Assembly: GCA_905221605.1 (NCBI GenBank)
Contig: CAJNDS010002516.1
Location: 1 to 64,000, forward strand
Source: Symbiodinium natans
Taxonomy: Eukaryota; Sar; Dinophyceae; Suessiales; Symbiodiniaceae
Reading direction: 5' to 3'
DNA length: 64,000 nucleotides
A model generated the notes under the pieces. It was not told where the DNA came from. It saw only the letters and a list, made by a program, of their open reading frames with translations, and searched no databases. Positions 1 through 10,291 of this stretch are shown here, one piece after another. Both the position numbers and the translations under genes were made by a program. Each line of letters starts with the position of its first letter. Positions within the stretch are counted from its first letter, which is position 1.

Positions 1-1605
1 TTGGAGAATGTGACGTTCGCCTGGCAACTTGCAGTCCTTGAGGTTCGTGATGTTCGCATGGCGGCTTGCAATCCTCGAGCTTCGGATACGTTGCGACCAG
101 AGCTCGGAGAGTGTGACGTTTGCCTGGCACCTTGCAGCCCTTGAGCTTCGGGTGCACTTACAATCAAAGCTTGGATGATGTGACGTTTGCCTGACAGCCT
201 GCAGTCCTTGAACTTCGTGACGTTTGCCTGGCAGCTTGCAATCCTTGAGCTTCGGGCACGCTTACAACCAGAGCTGGGAGTTTGTGACGTTTGCCTGGCA
301 GCTTGCAGTCCTTGAGCTTCTGGTACACTTGCAACCAGAGCTTGGAGAATGTGACGTTTGCCTGGCAGCTTGCGGTCCTTGAGCATCTAGTACGCTTACA
401 ACCAGAGCTTGGAGAATATGACGTTTGCCTGGCAGCTTGCAGTCCTTGTGTGACGTTTACCTGGCAGTTTGCAGTCCGTGAATTTCGGGTATGCCTACAA
501 CCAGAATTTGGACAATGTGACGTTTGCCTGGCAACTTGCAGTCCTTGAGCTTCGTGACGTTTGCCTGGCGGCTCGTAGTCCTTGCGATTAGGGTACACCT
601 ACAACCAGAGCTTGGACAGTGCGATGCTTGCCTGGCAGCTTGCCGCTTCGGGCACGCTTACAACCAGAGCTTGGAGAACGTGACGTTTGCCCGGCAGCTT
701 GCAGTCCTTGAGCTTCGTTTTCGCTTACAACCAGAGCCTCGACAATGTGCTTGCAATCCTTGAGCTTCAGGTACGCTTACAACCAGAGCTTGGAGAATGT
801 GACGTTTGCCTGGCAGCTTGCAGTCCTTGAGCTTCGTCACGTTTGCCTGGTAGCTTGCAGTCCTTGAGCTTCGGGTACGCTTACAACCAGAACTTGGATT
901 GGAGAGTGTGACGTTGGCCTGGCAGCTTGCAGTCATTGAGATTCGGGTGCGCTCACAACCGGAGCTTGGACAATGTGACGTTCGCCTGGCAGCTTGCAGT
1001 CCTTGAGCTTCGTGACGTTTGACGCAGATGGCGTTCAACAAGGCGGTGCAGGCCGACCGTGCCCCACACCCTTTCCCCTCCAACCTCTTCGCAAGAACAC
1101 GCCAGCCAATTTCAGAAATGGTATCCGAATCGACAAGTACCACCACAGGACTACGCCACCGGCATGACCATGGACCACGCGGGCGTAGTCAGCACGTGCC
1201 TATGTTGAGCAGTGACGATCCCCACCCCCTTCCTCCCTAAACTCAGCGTCATGCAGTGAAGTGCGATTTTGATCATGCATATCACGCAGCTTGTCCCTAC
1301 CCCAGTCCCTCACCTACCCAGAGCGCTTTTCACCAGTGGCTGACGTAGTGGCAGCCTGGTAGCTTGCAGTCCTTGAGCTTCGGGTACGCTTACAACCAGA
1401 GCTTGAACTGGAGAGTGTGACGTTGGCCTGGCAGCTCACAGTCCTTGGGATTCGGGTACGCTCACAACCAGAGCTTGGAGCATGTGACGTTTGCCTGACA
1501 GTTTGCAGTCCTTGAGCTTCGGGTACGCTTATACCCAGAACTCGAAGAATGTGACGTTTGCTAGACAACTTGCAGCCCTTGAGCTTCGTGACGTTTGCCT
1601 GGCCA
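1..1605 (+). repeat. Higher-order repeat block, copy 1 (cut by window edge)
   Basis: This block, including the non-repeat island at 1021-1259, recurs almost unchanged at 2201-3930. The first bases match position 2201 onward, and the island start at 1021 matches 3326. The offset grows from 2200 to 2305 because the second copy has gained about 105 bp of basic units near 2480-2585. The window start lies inside the block, so its true left edge is not visible. Confidence 0.8.
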
Positions 1606-2200
1606 CTTACAATCCTTGAGCTCCGGGCACGCTTACAACCAGAGCATGGAAAGTGTGACGTTTGCCTGGCAACTTGCAGTCCTTGAACTTCGGGTGCGCT
1701 TGCAACCAGAGCTTCGAGAATGTGACGTTTGCCTGATTAGGGTACGCCTACAACCAGAGCTTAGACAGTGCGATGTTTTGCCTGGCAGCTTGCCGCTTCG
1801 GGCACGCTTACAACCACAGCTTGGAGAACGTGACGTTTGCCTGGCAGCTTGCAGTCCTTAGCTCCGTTTACGCTTACAACCAGAGCTTCGACAATGTGCT
1901 TGCAATCCTTGAGCTTCGGGTACGCTTACAACCAGAGCTCGGAGAATGTGACGTTTGCTTGGCAGCTTGCAGTCCTTGAGTTTCGTCACGTTTGCCTGGT
2001 AGCTTGCAGTCCTTGAGCTTCGGGTACGCTTACAACCGGCACGCTTGCAACCACACCTACCCCACACCCTTTCCCCCCACCACGTCACAGGAACATGCCC
2101 GTCAATTTCTGAGACCCTATCCCACCCCCTTTCCCCCACCACGTCCGCTTTTCAAAACAGCTTGCAGTCCTTGAGCTTCGGGTGCACCTACAACCAGAAC

Positions 2201-3930
2201 TTGGAGAATGTGACGTTCGCCTGGCAACTTGCAGTCCTTGAGCTTCGTGATGTTCGCATGGCGGCTTGCAATCCTCGAGCTTCGGATACGTTTGCGACCA
2301 GAGCTCGGAGAGTGTGACGTTTGCCTGGCACCTTGCAGTCCTTGAGCTTCGGGTACACTTACAACCAAAGCTTGGATGCTGTGACGTTTGCCTGACAGCC
2401 TGCAGTCCTTGAGCTTCGTGACGTTTGCCTGGCAGCTTGCAATCCTTGAGCTTCGGGCACGCTTACAACCAGAGCTTGGATGATGTGACGTTTGCATGAC
2501 AGCTTGCAGTCCTTGAACTTCGTGACGTTTGCCTGGCAGCTTGCAATCCTTGAGCTTCGGGCACGCTTACAACCAGAGCTGGGAGTTTGTGACGTTTGCC
2601 TGGCAGCTTGCAGTCCTTGAGCTTCTGGTGCGCTTGCAACCAGAGCTTGGAGAATGTGACGTTTGCCTGGCAGCTTGCGGTCCTTGAGCATCTAGTACGC
2701 TTACAACCAGAGCTTGGAGAATATGACGTTTGCCTGGCAGCTTGCAGTCCTTGTGTGACGTTTACCTGGCAGTTTGCAGTCTGTGAATTTCGGGTATGCC
2801 TACAACCAGAATTTGGACAATGTGACGTTTGCCTGGCAACTTGCAGTCCTTGAGCTTCGTGACGTTTGCCTGGCGGCTCGTAGTCCTTGAGATTAGGGTA
2901 CGCCTACAACCAGAGCTTGGACAGTGCGATGCTTGCCTGGCAGCTTGCCGCTTCGGGCACGCTTACGACCAGAGCTTGGAGAACGTGACGTTTGCCTGGC
3001 AGCTTGCAGACCTTGAGCTTCGTTTTCGCTTACAACCAGAGCTTCGACAATGTGCTTGCAATCCTTGAGCTTCAGGTACGCTTACAACCAGAGCTTGGAG
3101 AATGTGACGTTTGCCTGGCAGCTTGCAGTCCTTGAGCTTCGTCACGTTTGCCTGGTATCTTGCAGTCTTTGCGCTTCGGGTACGCTTACAACCAGAACTT
3201 GGATTGGAGAGTGTGACGTTGGCCTGGCAGCTTGCAGTCATTGAGATTCGGGCGCGCTCACAACCGGAGCTTGGACAATGTGACGTTCGCCTGGCAGCTT
3301 GCAGTCCTTGAGCTTCGTGACGTTTGACGCAGACGGCGTTCAACAAGGCGGTGCAGGCCGACCGTGCCCCACACCCTTTCCCCTCCAACCTCTTCGCAAG
3401 AACACGCCAGCCAATTTCAGAGATGGTATCCGAATCGACAAGTACCACCACAGGACTACGCCACCGGCATGACCATGGACCACGCGGGCGTAGTCAGCAC
3501 GTGCCTATGTTGAGCAGTGACGATCCCCGCCCCCTTCCTCCCTAAACCCAGCGTCATGAAGTGAAGTGCGATTTTGATCATGCATATCACGCGTTCATGC
3601 GCAGCTTGTCCCTACCCCAGTCCCTCACCTACCCAGAGCGCTTTTCACCAGTGGCTGACGTAGTGGCAGCCTGGCAGCTTGCAGTCCTTGAGCTTCGGGT
3701 ACGCTTTCATCCAGAGCTTGAACTGGAGAGTGTGACCTTGGCCTGGCAGCCTACAGTCCTTGGGATTCGGGTACGCTTACAACCAGAGCTTGGAGCATGT
3801 GACGTTTGCCTGACAGTTTGCAGTCCTTGAGCTTCGGGTACGCTTGTACCCAGAACTCGAAGAATGTGACGTTTGCTAGACAACTTGCAGCCCTTGAGCT
3901 TCGTGACGTTTGCCTGGCAGCTTGACAGCT
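2201..3930 (+). repeat. Higher-order repeat block, copy 2
   Basis: Second copy of the block at 1-1605, with few substitutions. It contains the duplicated island at 3326-3566, which carries proline-rich and His-rich unique sequence with no FNIP signature. A short different linker (about 2040-2160, rich in ccacacc and ttccccccacc) separates the two blocks. The pair shows that multi-unit segments, not only single units, have been copied. Confidence 0.8.
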
Positions 3931-3984
3931 TGTAGTCCTTGAGCTTCGGCTACGCTTGCAACCAGAGCTTAGAATTCAAGCCAA

Positions 3985-4315
3985 CAGCACCACGCCAAGA
4001 TGACCACGCAGATCGGCACCATACACGCAAGCAGTACCGGTTTCCTCTTTGGTCATTTTGTTTTCACTTTCACCAAAAACGAGTCCTGTTCTATCTCACC
4101 TACCTCTGACGCTTGGCTTGGAGCGAGCAAAAGAATTGAGACCAACTGCGAGTCGACTTCCTTCATCCATCATGTTAACATTTCATTATTTGAAACATGC
4201 ATGTCTGAGCTCGTTTGCATGTCATCATGTTTCACATGTGGTCCACTTCCAACAGAGTTTCTTCTTCCTAACATACCTCATGATGACGTTGCGCTACTAC
4301 GCCAACAAAAGGTTG
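3985..4315. other. Unique insert inside the satellite
   Basis: About 330 bp without the satellite unit interrupts the array. It has balanced composition and one plus-strand reading that stays open into the next satellite units (4000-4389). I do not recognise a protein or element in it. It marks the boundary between the 2.2-kb block duplication upstream and the 0.7-kb block duplication downstream. Confidence 0.5.
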
Positions 4316-5119
4316 ATGGTCTGCTTCGGGTACGCTTACAACCAGAGCTTGGAGAATGTGAAGTTTGCCTGGCAGCTTGCAGTCCTTGAGGCAACCAGAG
4401 CTTGGAGAGTGTGACGTTTGCCTGGCAGCTTGCAGTCCTTGAGATTCGTGACGTTTGCCTGGCAGCTTGCAGTCCTTGAACTTCGGGTACGCTTACAACC
4501 AAAGCTTGGAGAGTATGGCGCTTGCCCGGCAGCTTGCAGTCCTTGAGTTCCGGGTGCGCTTACAATCAGAGCTTACGTTTGCCTGGCAGCTTGGCGGAGA
4601 CCCAGTTGCCCAACACCTTGGACCTGAATGTGACGTTTGCCTGGCAGCTTGCAGTCCCTGAGTTGCGTGACGTTTGCCTGGCAGATTTCAGTCCGTGAGC
4701 TTCGGGCACGCTTACAACCAGAGCTTGGAGAATGTGGCGTTTGCCTGGCAGGAACATTTGAAGCATGAATGCGCACATGCCCGGCAGCTTGCAGTCCTTG
4801 AGTTCCGGGTGCGCTTACAATCAGAGCTTACGTTTGCCTGGCAGCTTGGCGGAGATCCAGTTGCCCAACACCTTGGACCTGAATGTGACGTTTGCCTGGC
4901 AGCTTGCAGCCCCTGAGTTGCGTGACGTTTGCCTGGCAGCTTGCAGTACTTGAGCTTCGGGCATGCTTACAACCAGAGCTTGGAGAATGTGACGTTTGCC
5001 TGCCAGGAACATTTGAAGCATGAATGAGCACATGACTCATGACATGGGGCATGCGAGGTTGACATTTGATGTCTCATGTTGCACTCCATTCAGTTGCGTT
5101 TTCTAACCCTAGACCCTAA

Positions 5120-5222
5120 GTCATCTTCTACCACATCGCCACGGTGTTCGACTTTGGTGTCTTGCTGGAGCATGACATTCCCCGGAAGAGCATCAATGTG
5201 ATGCCCATATGGCTTGTGTGAC
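5120..5222 (+). pseudogene. Conserved non-FNIP coding-like segment, copy 1 of 3
   Basis: In one frame this reads ...FYHIATVFDFGVLLEHDIP followed by RKSINVMPIWLV and a stop. The same reading occurs at 5821-5922 and, with a few changes (FTFG for FDFG), at 6396-6500. It does not follow the FNIP pattern but always sits inside FNIP blocks, so it was probably a flanking domain of the same ancestral gene. A similar, more diverged segment lies at 7617-7709. No known domain is recognised, and it is probably not expressed here. Confidence 0.45.
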
Positions 5223-5820
5223 GTTTGCCTGCAGTCCGTGAGCTTCGGGTACGCTTGCAACCAGAGTTTGGACAATGTGACGTTTGCCTGGCAGCTTGCA
5301 GTCCTTGAGCTTCGTGACGTTTGCCTGGCAGCTTGCAGTCCTTGAGGCAACCAGAGCTTGAAGAGTGTGACGTTTGCCTGGCAGCTTGCAGTCCTTGAGA
5401 TTCGTGACGTTTGCCTGGCAGCTTGCAGTCCTTGAGCTTCGGGTACGCTTACAACCAAAGCTTGGAGAGTATGGCGCTTGCCCGGCAGCTTGCAGTCCTT
5501 GAGTTCCGGGTGCACTTACAATCAGAGCTTACGTTTGCCTGGCAGCTTGGCGGAGATCCAGTTGCCCAACACCTTGGACCTGAATGTGACGTTTGCCTGG
5601 CAGCTTGCAGTCCCTGAGTTGCGTGACGTTTGCCTGGCAGCTTGCAGTACTTGAGCTTCGGGCATGCTTACAACCAGAGCTTGGAGAATGTGACGTTTGC
5701 CTGGCAAGAACATTTGAAGCATGAATGCGCACATGACTCATGACATGGGGCATGTGAGGTTGACATTTGATGTCTCACGTTGCACTCCATTCAGTTGCGT
5801 TTTCTAACCCTAAACCCTAA

Positions 5821-5922
5821 GTCATCTTCTACCACATCGCCACGGTGTTCGACTTTGGTGTCTTGCTGGAGCATGACATTCCCCGGAAGAGCATCAATGT
5901 GATGCCCATACGGCTTGTGTGA
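5821..5922 (+). pseudogene. Conserved non-FNIP coding-like segment, copy 2 of 3
   Basis: Near-identical to the segment at 5120-5222, 701 bp downstream, with the same LLEHDIPRKSINVMP reading and the same following stop. It supports segmental copying of the whole 0.7-kb unit. Confidence 0.45.
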
Positions 5923-6395
5923 CGTTTGCCTGCAGTCTGTGAGCTTCGGGTACGCTTGCAACCAGAGTTTGGGCAATGTGACGTTTGCCTGGCAGCTTGC
6001 AGTCCTTGAGCTTCGTGACGTTTGCCTGGCAGCTTGCAGTCCTTGAGGCAACCAGAGCTTGAAGAGTGTGACGTTTGCCTGGCAGCTTGCAGTCCTTGAG
6101 ATTCGTGACGTTTGCCTGGCAGCTTGCAGTCCTTGAGCTTCGGGTACGCTTACAACCAAAGCTTGGAAAGTATGGCGCTTGCCCGGCAGCTTGCAGTCCT
6201 TGAGTTCCGGGTACGCTTACAATCAGAGCTTACGTTTGCCTAGCAGCTTGGCGGAGATCCAGTTGCCCAACACCTTGGACCTGAATGTGACGTCTGCCTG
6301 GCAGCTTGCAGTCCCTGAGTTGCGTGACGTTTGCCTGGCAGCTTGCAGTCCTTGAGCTTCGGGCATGCTTACAACCAGAGCTTGGAGAATGTGAC

Positions 6396-6500
6396 GTCAT
6401 CTTCTACCACATCGCCACGGTGTTCACCTTTGGTGTCTTGCTGGAGCATGACATTCCCCGGAAGAGCATCAATGTGATGCCCATGTGGCCATATGGCTTG
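6396..6500 (+). pseudogene. Conserved non-FNIP coding-like segment, copy 3 of 3
   Basis: Third copy, joined directly to a satellite unit instead of following the gttgcgttttctaaccct linker seen in the first two copies. The reading FTFGVLLEHDIPRKSINVMP is intact and continues into MWPYGLCDV before re-entering satellite sequence. Confidence 0.45.
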
Positions 6501-6649
6501 TGTGACGTTTGCGAGCTTTGGGTACGCTTGCAACCAGAGTTTGGACAATGTGACGTTTGCCTGGCAGCTTGCAGTCCTTGAGCTTCGTGACGTTTGCCTG
6601 GCAGCTTGCAGTCCTTGAGGCAACCAAAGCTTGGAGAGTGTGACCACGT

Positions 6650-6999
6650 CTTCCAGCAGCAGTACGACATCCACAACAGAACAGCAGGGAAACCTCGACA
6701 AGTACGTGGACCTGGATTTCCTGTGTGATTGAACGCGCAGACAACGCCCCGAAAGGGGTGTGTGTGGCACACCGCTGTACATGCGGGTTCGTGAACAAGC
6801 AGGAGCATGTTGTGACGATGATGAAGTTCGTGATTTTGAGTACATCAACATGTTTTCGTTCGGAAATCAGCAGGGGGCCGAGGAGAGTGTGGACTGGGGT
6901 GTGGGGGTCCTCGGCCAACGAAGACGCCCCCACACCCCACCCACACTCTGTGTAAACGTACCTGCGCTTCAACATTTCTTTTTTCGTTTTGCATGATGC
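6650..6999. other. Non-repetitive stretch between satellite and FNIP fragment
   Basis: No satellite unit and no clear gene. Several short overlapping ORFs exist in all frames, none with a recognisable domain. The stretch follows the last basic unit of the array and ends just before the in-frame FNIP fragment. Confidence 0.4.
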
Positions 7000-7345
7000 A
7001 TGGCTGAACACTTGGTGACAACGCAGATTTTGCATAAAGCATGGATGAATTCTTTGAGTTTGACGTTTGACACGGAGTTCTGCCAGAACTTGGAGGCAAT
7101 CCGACTGCTCAACACCTTGCAGACGTTAACGTTCAGCGCAGAGTTCCATCAGAGCTTGGAAGGGGTCCAGCTGCCCAGCAACCTGCAGACGTGGACGTTT
7201 GGCGTGCGGTTTTGCGTCTTTCCAACCAGAGCTTGGAGGAGATGTAGCTGCCCAACGCCCTGCCGATGCTGAAGTTCGGTGCAAAGTGCTTGGCGGAGAT
7301 CCAGCTGCCCAACACCTCGCAGACCTGGAGCATGTGAAGCATAAG
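7000..7345 (+). pseudogene. FNIP-like repeat protein fragment (better preserved, broken)
   Basis: From 7000 the plus strand encodes at least two clean 22-residue repeats, TFDTEFCQNLEAIRLLNTLQ and TFSAEFHQSLEGVQLPSNLQ, each 66 bp long and in frame. This is the FNIP pattern known from Dictyostelium and common in dinoflagellate proteins. After about 7200 the frame breaks, but repeat-like readings (NQSLEEM, IQLPNTSQTW) can be followed in other frames to about 7345. It is probably a decayed part of the gene that gave rise to the upstream satellite. An unrecognised intron could also explain the breaks, so pseudogene status is inference. Confidence 0.6.
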
Positions 7346-7570
7346 CGTGTGGAGCAGGAAGTGGTGCATGAGCATGTTGGAGTGGTTGAGCACGCACAGT
7401 GTGTGAGCATGTGGACGGGATGAACAGACATGAGTGATCGAGCATGACTAGCGTTTGAACATGTGGAAGAGCTGAGCAGACATGAGTGATTGAGCATGTT
7501 CGGTGTTTGAGCATGTGGTGGAGATGAGCAGCTTTGAGTGAATGAGCATGAGCAGTGTGAGAGCGTGTGA
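7345..7570 (+). repeat. Imperfect GAGCATG-rich tandem repeat
   Basis: About 225 bp of irregular repeats built on tgagcatgt / gagtgattgagcatg motifs. No coding sense. It separates the FNIP fragment from the exon-like segment interrupted by the retrotransposon. Confidence 0.55.
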
Positions 7571-7616
7571 ATGGCGTGATTCACGTGCAAGTGTGGGAAG
7601 TTTTACTTACTCACAT

Positions 7617-7709
7617 AAAGCTCCATTCGTGAAGTTCTTTGCCATCTCCATGGATGATCGCCTCGGTGGCTTGCTAGAGCATCTCTACCTTCGGAGCATC
7701 TCCATCTAC
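7617..7709 (+). pseudogene. Exon-like fragment cut by the DIRS-like insertion
   Basis: The reading PFVKFFAISMDDRLGG then LLEHLYLRSISIYA is coding-like and ends abruptly where the A1 repeat of the retrotransposon starts (about 7710-7715); the ORF runs only 26 bases into the repeat before a stop. It resembles the satellite segment FGVLLEHDIPRKSINVMP: both share F-[FY]-x-I, then LLEH, then [KRS]SI. I infer that the transposon landed in a diverged copy of that segment. Where the other half went is not visible at the right edge (16888 onward). Confidence 0.4.
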
Positions 7710-7714
7710 GCTTT

Positions 7715-8033
7715 ATTGGAGACTCGTCTCCTATAGCTTTATAGACACACAATGTTTCAAAAGTTGTCTGTCACTTTTGAAACTCGCTTTTCGGATCTTT
7801 GTAACCTGGGAAGCTACTTCCCTCGTATAGCAACTTGCGTGCATCATGCTTTTAACATTTGCTTGTCATGACGCCGCTTGCAGTATTTGGGGAACTTGTG
7901 AGTATCATGATTTTTAAGAGATTGAGAATTTTTCAACCTTGAGGTAAGGCTCTGCATTTTGACCTTGTCTGCATCGTCAAGCTGTGGGCTGAGAGCATTT
8001 GAGATAGACAGAGAGCCTGAAAAAATTCTTTCC
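7715..8033 (+). repeat. Split direct repeat A1 (left terminus)
   Basis: 319 bp starting attggagactcgtctcctat and ending ttctttcc, identical by eye to 16280-16598. The match extends a few bases leftward (gctt) with one mismatch, so the exact terminus lies within 7710-7715. It carries a short inverted motif, gagactcgtctc, close to the end. Confidence 0.9.
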
Positions 8034-8527
8034 TGGGTCCAGTTCTTGCGTAACCTTGTGGGTCCTCAACAGGCTCTTCTTTTCCGAACGGGGCCCCCTT
8101 TCAACAAGTGCCCTTAGGGCCCGTGCAAGCCACCCCGCGGGGGTGGCGGATGCTTTCCTCCCCCAGTGGGAGCAGCGATTCCGGGGCCTCTGAGCCTCTC
8201 GCGCCCTTTGCGCCCACAGCTTTTGTTGCACTTCGCTTGCGCCCACGTTCCTTCTACTTCGAGCGCCTTCTTGAATATTCCCAAGAAAGCCCCAATTTGT
8301 ACACATACATCTTGGAGAGTAACCTCCGAGGCGTTCTACTCAGCCGCTCCGACGGGGCTCGTGTGCTCCTCTTTCTCCCTCCAGGTTCCTGGGCTGCCCT
8401 CGTGGCCGTCGCGCACTGGCCTCATACTTGTCTGCGGATTCTTTTGCCGCTGGCTTCTTGAGTTCTGCTCGGCCCTCAGCGCTTCAGGGTCCCTTTTTGG
8501 GTTGATTAGGGGGTTTTTCTTGGGACC
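8034..8527 (+). other. Untranslated leader of the retrotransposon
   Basis: 494 bp between A1 and the recombinase start codon. Short ORFs at 8108-8461 and 8166-8531 overlap it, but they have no domain signature and are not in the frame shared by the three element ORFs. It probably holds the 5' untranslated region; no promoter motif can be named. Confidence 0.5.
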
Positions 8528-10291
8528 ATGAAGCGTAACCTTGAGGAGGCCTACGAACAGCATCTCGAGTACCTCCTTAAAGGGTCCAAAACCAGGTTCG
8601 TGCAGCCCTGGGACAGGTCCCAGATTCTCAACCCACCAAGCATCCTGCCAGGCCTCCCTCCCTACCAACGGTGGGGCGTCGGGCTCTCGAGTGCACCCTT
8701 GGGGTCTTCTGCTCCCCTCCCCACAACACCTCCTGTGCCGGCCCCTGCGCCCAGTATTCCGTTTGCAAAGTCCAAAGGGACCCCTTGGCATGCTAAGCAG
8801 ACAGAAAGCAGATCCGCTGCCATTGCCAAATGGAGTGGCATAATGCTGGCACACGGCGAGCACTTCGGGGTCGTGGAGAAGATTGCGGTGGATGCATCCG
8901 GTGGTGAACCTCAGCAGTTGTCTTCGGTTCTACTTGACATTTTTGCTTTGAAGGCGAGCGCCACCCTGCATGGCCGAGCGGGGCCAATTCTCAGGTACTT
9001 GAAGTTCTGTAAAAGGGAAGGCCAGCCGCCTTTCCCATTCAGGGAGGACCTTTTGTACCGCTTCGTCAAGGAGTACTGCGCCAGGCAAGCCCCTACTTTC
9101 GCTCGCAGCTTCCTGAGTTCGGTGGCTTTTTGTCGGCATGTCCTTGAATGTAAGTTTGAAGATGTGTTTTCGACCCGCTTGACTGGTGCTTGCAACGCTC
9201 TGTACTTGAACAAGAGAAAGCAGGTTCAGAAGCCGCCGCTCAAGGTCTCACACGTCAAGGCCTTGGAAAGGATCGTCACCGGCTGGGGTGACTTCAGTGG
9301 GTCGGACAGATATGCTGCCGGATGTTTCCTGTACGCCACCTATGCTCGTGCGCGGTTCTCCGACATGCAAAACAGTGGCGCTATCACCAAGGATGTTACC
9401 AATCTGCCCGATGGTGGAGTCAGGGGCTTCCTTGAAGCTTCTGTGTGTCGAACGAAGACGGCTTACACCCTCGAGCGGAAGACGCGTTACCTTTCCATGT
9501 GCGCCCCGGTTCAGGGCCTTCTCGATGAGTCGTGGGCGATTGCGTGGTTGGACATCGCCGAGCTTTACGGCCCAGGCTGGTCTGAGGACTCGCCCCTCTT
9601 GCCCGCCCCCATGGACGGGGGGGGTTGGGCCTCATCGCCGATTGCCGTTGGGATGGGAGCCAAGTGGTTGAGGAGCTTGCTGTATAAGGCTGGGGAGGAC
9701 GTTGCTACAGTCAAGCTTCTTGGCACGCATTCCATGAAGGCCACTGGCCTCAGCTGGGCTGCAAAATGGGGGGCCAGCAAGGAAATTCGCTTGATTCTGG
9801 GGTACCACAGTGCCTCTCGGGCGGACAGCGACGTCGTGTACGGCAGAGACAACGTCGCCCCGGCACTAAGGCAGTTCGATCAGATTCTGGAGGACATTTC
9901 CTTCGACAAGTTCAGACCCGACTCCACAAGGTCAGGGATGTTCACACCGGAGCGCCCGGCTGCACCCGAGGCCCCCCCGGATGACGTCTCGGAGTCAACA
10001 GAAGGCAGTGAAGACGAGGAGCATCCAGACTTGGAAGAAGAGGAGCAGGCCGTCGACGAGCTTGTTGGTCCGTGGCAACCCGAGCCTGGCTTGAGGGAAC
10101 GGCTGGATGAGGCAGAGGTTTTTCGTCATCGAGTCAGTCGCTTCATCCATGTTGTTTCGTCGGAGGAGGGCACTATGTTCCGTTGCGGCCGAGCGATCAC
10201 CTCGTCATATTCTAAGTGCGATGATATACCGCAAGTTTTGTATCCGTTTTGCAAGCAGTGTTATCCAAGATCTTCTGAGGGACCAGTGTGA
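8528..10291 (+). CDS. Tyrosine recombinase (DIRS-type integrase), 587 aa
   Basis: This protein would cut and rejoin the circular cDNA of the element into the genome. The phage-integrase-type catalytic core can be read: Arg276 in ARARFSDM, His401 in GTHSMKATG, His427 in LGYHS and Tyr438 in VVYGRD. The second catalytic arginine (HxxR) is occupied by Lys404. The N-terminal third is proline-rich and unlike a catalytic domain, and the C-terminal part (about 475-520) is acidic (EGSEDEEHPDLEEEE). The start ATG at 8528 lies in accATGa and is the first in a long open frame. The ORF is first in the element, upstream of Gag; in classical DIRS elements the recombinase usually comes after Gag and RT or is encoded elsewhere. 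It shares the reading frame of the two following ORFs but ends in TGA and is followed by further stops, so it is probably translated separately. Confidence 0.85.
   Translation: MKRNLEEAYEQHLEYLLKGSKTRFVQPWDRSQILNPPSILPGLPPYQRWGVGLSSAPLGSSAPLPTTPPVPAPAPSIPFAKSKGTPWHAKQTESRSAAIAKWSGIMLAHGEHFGVVEKIAVDASGGEPQQLSSVLLDIFALKASATLHGRAGPILRYLKFCKREGQPPFPFREDLLYRFVKEYCARQAPTFARSFLSSVAFCRHVLECKFEDVFSTRLTGACNALYLNKRKQVQKPPLKVSHVKALERIVTGWGDFSGSDRYAAGCFLYATYARARFSDMQNSGAITKDVTNLPDGGVRGFLEASVCRTKTAYTLERKTRYLSMCAPVQGLLDESWAIAWLDIAELYGPGWSEDSPLLPAPMDGGGWASSPIAVGMGAKWLRSLLYKAGEDVATVKLLGTHSMKATGLSWAAKWGASKEIRLILGYHSASRADSDVVYGRDNVAPALRQFDQILEDISFDKFRPDSTRSGMFTPERPAAPEAPPDDVSESTEGSEDEEHPDLEEEEQAVDELVGPWQPEPGLRERLDEAEVFRHRVSRFIHVVSSEEGTMFRCGRAITSSYSKCDDIPQVLYPFCKQCYPRSSEGPV

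Larger units (their letters stand above)
4380..6630 (+). repeat. About 0.7-kb higher-order repeats of the satellite
   Basis: The array here is organised in larger units that contain a run of basic units, a segment with a cggagatccagttgcccaac motif, a CATG-rich linker (aagcatgaatg... at about 4760, 5020 and 5720), and a conserved segment beginning gtcatcttctaccacatcg at 5120, 5821 and 6396. The first two of these are 701 bp apart; the third copy is 575 bp further on because the linker is missing. The cggagatccag segment resembles the better-preserved FNIP repeats at about 7300, linking both regions. Confidence 0.75.
1..6650 (+). repeat. FNIP-derived tandem satellite (67-bp and 37-bp units)
   Basis: The stretch is built from a short unit that reads on the plus strand as a FNIP-like repeat, for example LQSLSFGYAYNQSLENVT. 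The usual spacing between successive gtgacg motifs is 67 bp (284, 351, 418). A second spacing of 37 bp (180, 217) equals the first minus exactly the 30 bp that encode the middle of the repeat. A coding FNIP unit is 22 residues (66 bp). Here the junction reads gtgacgtttgcctggcagc with one extra T, so every unit shifts frame and no long ORF survives. Many spurious short ORFs appear on both strands. I read it as a satellite that expanded from a once-coding leucine-rich/FNIP-type gene, not as an expressed protein. Unit structure is directly visible; the FNIP origin is inference from the pattern and from the in-frame copy at 7.0-7.2 kb. Confidence 0.85.

Noticed and set aside
1-6650. Long ORFs on the minus strand rich in KRHILQALVVSVPEAQ and similar
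   Set aside because: They are antisense readings of the satellite unit and recur wherever the unit does. The sense FNIP pattern explains the sequence.
1-6650. CRISPR-like array
   Set aside because: Units are adjacent and imperfect, with no unique spacers of constant length. The unit has a protein-repeat origin.
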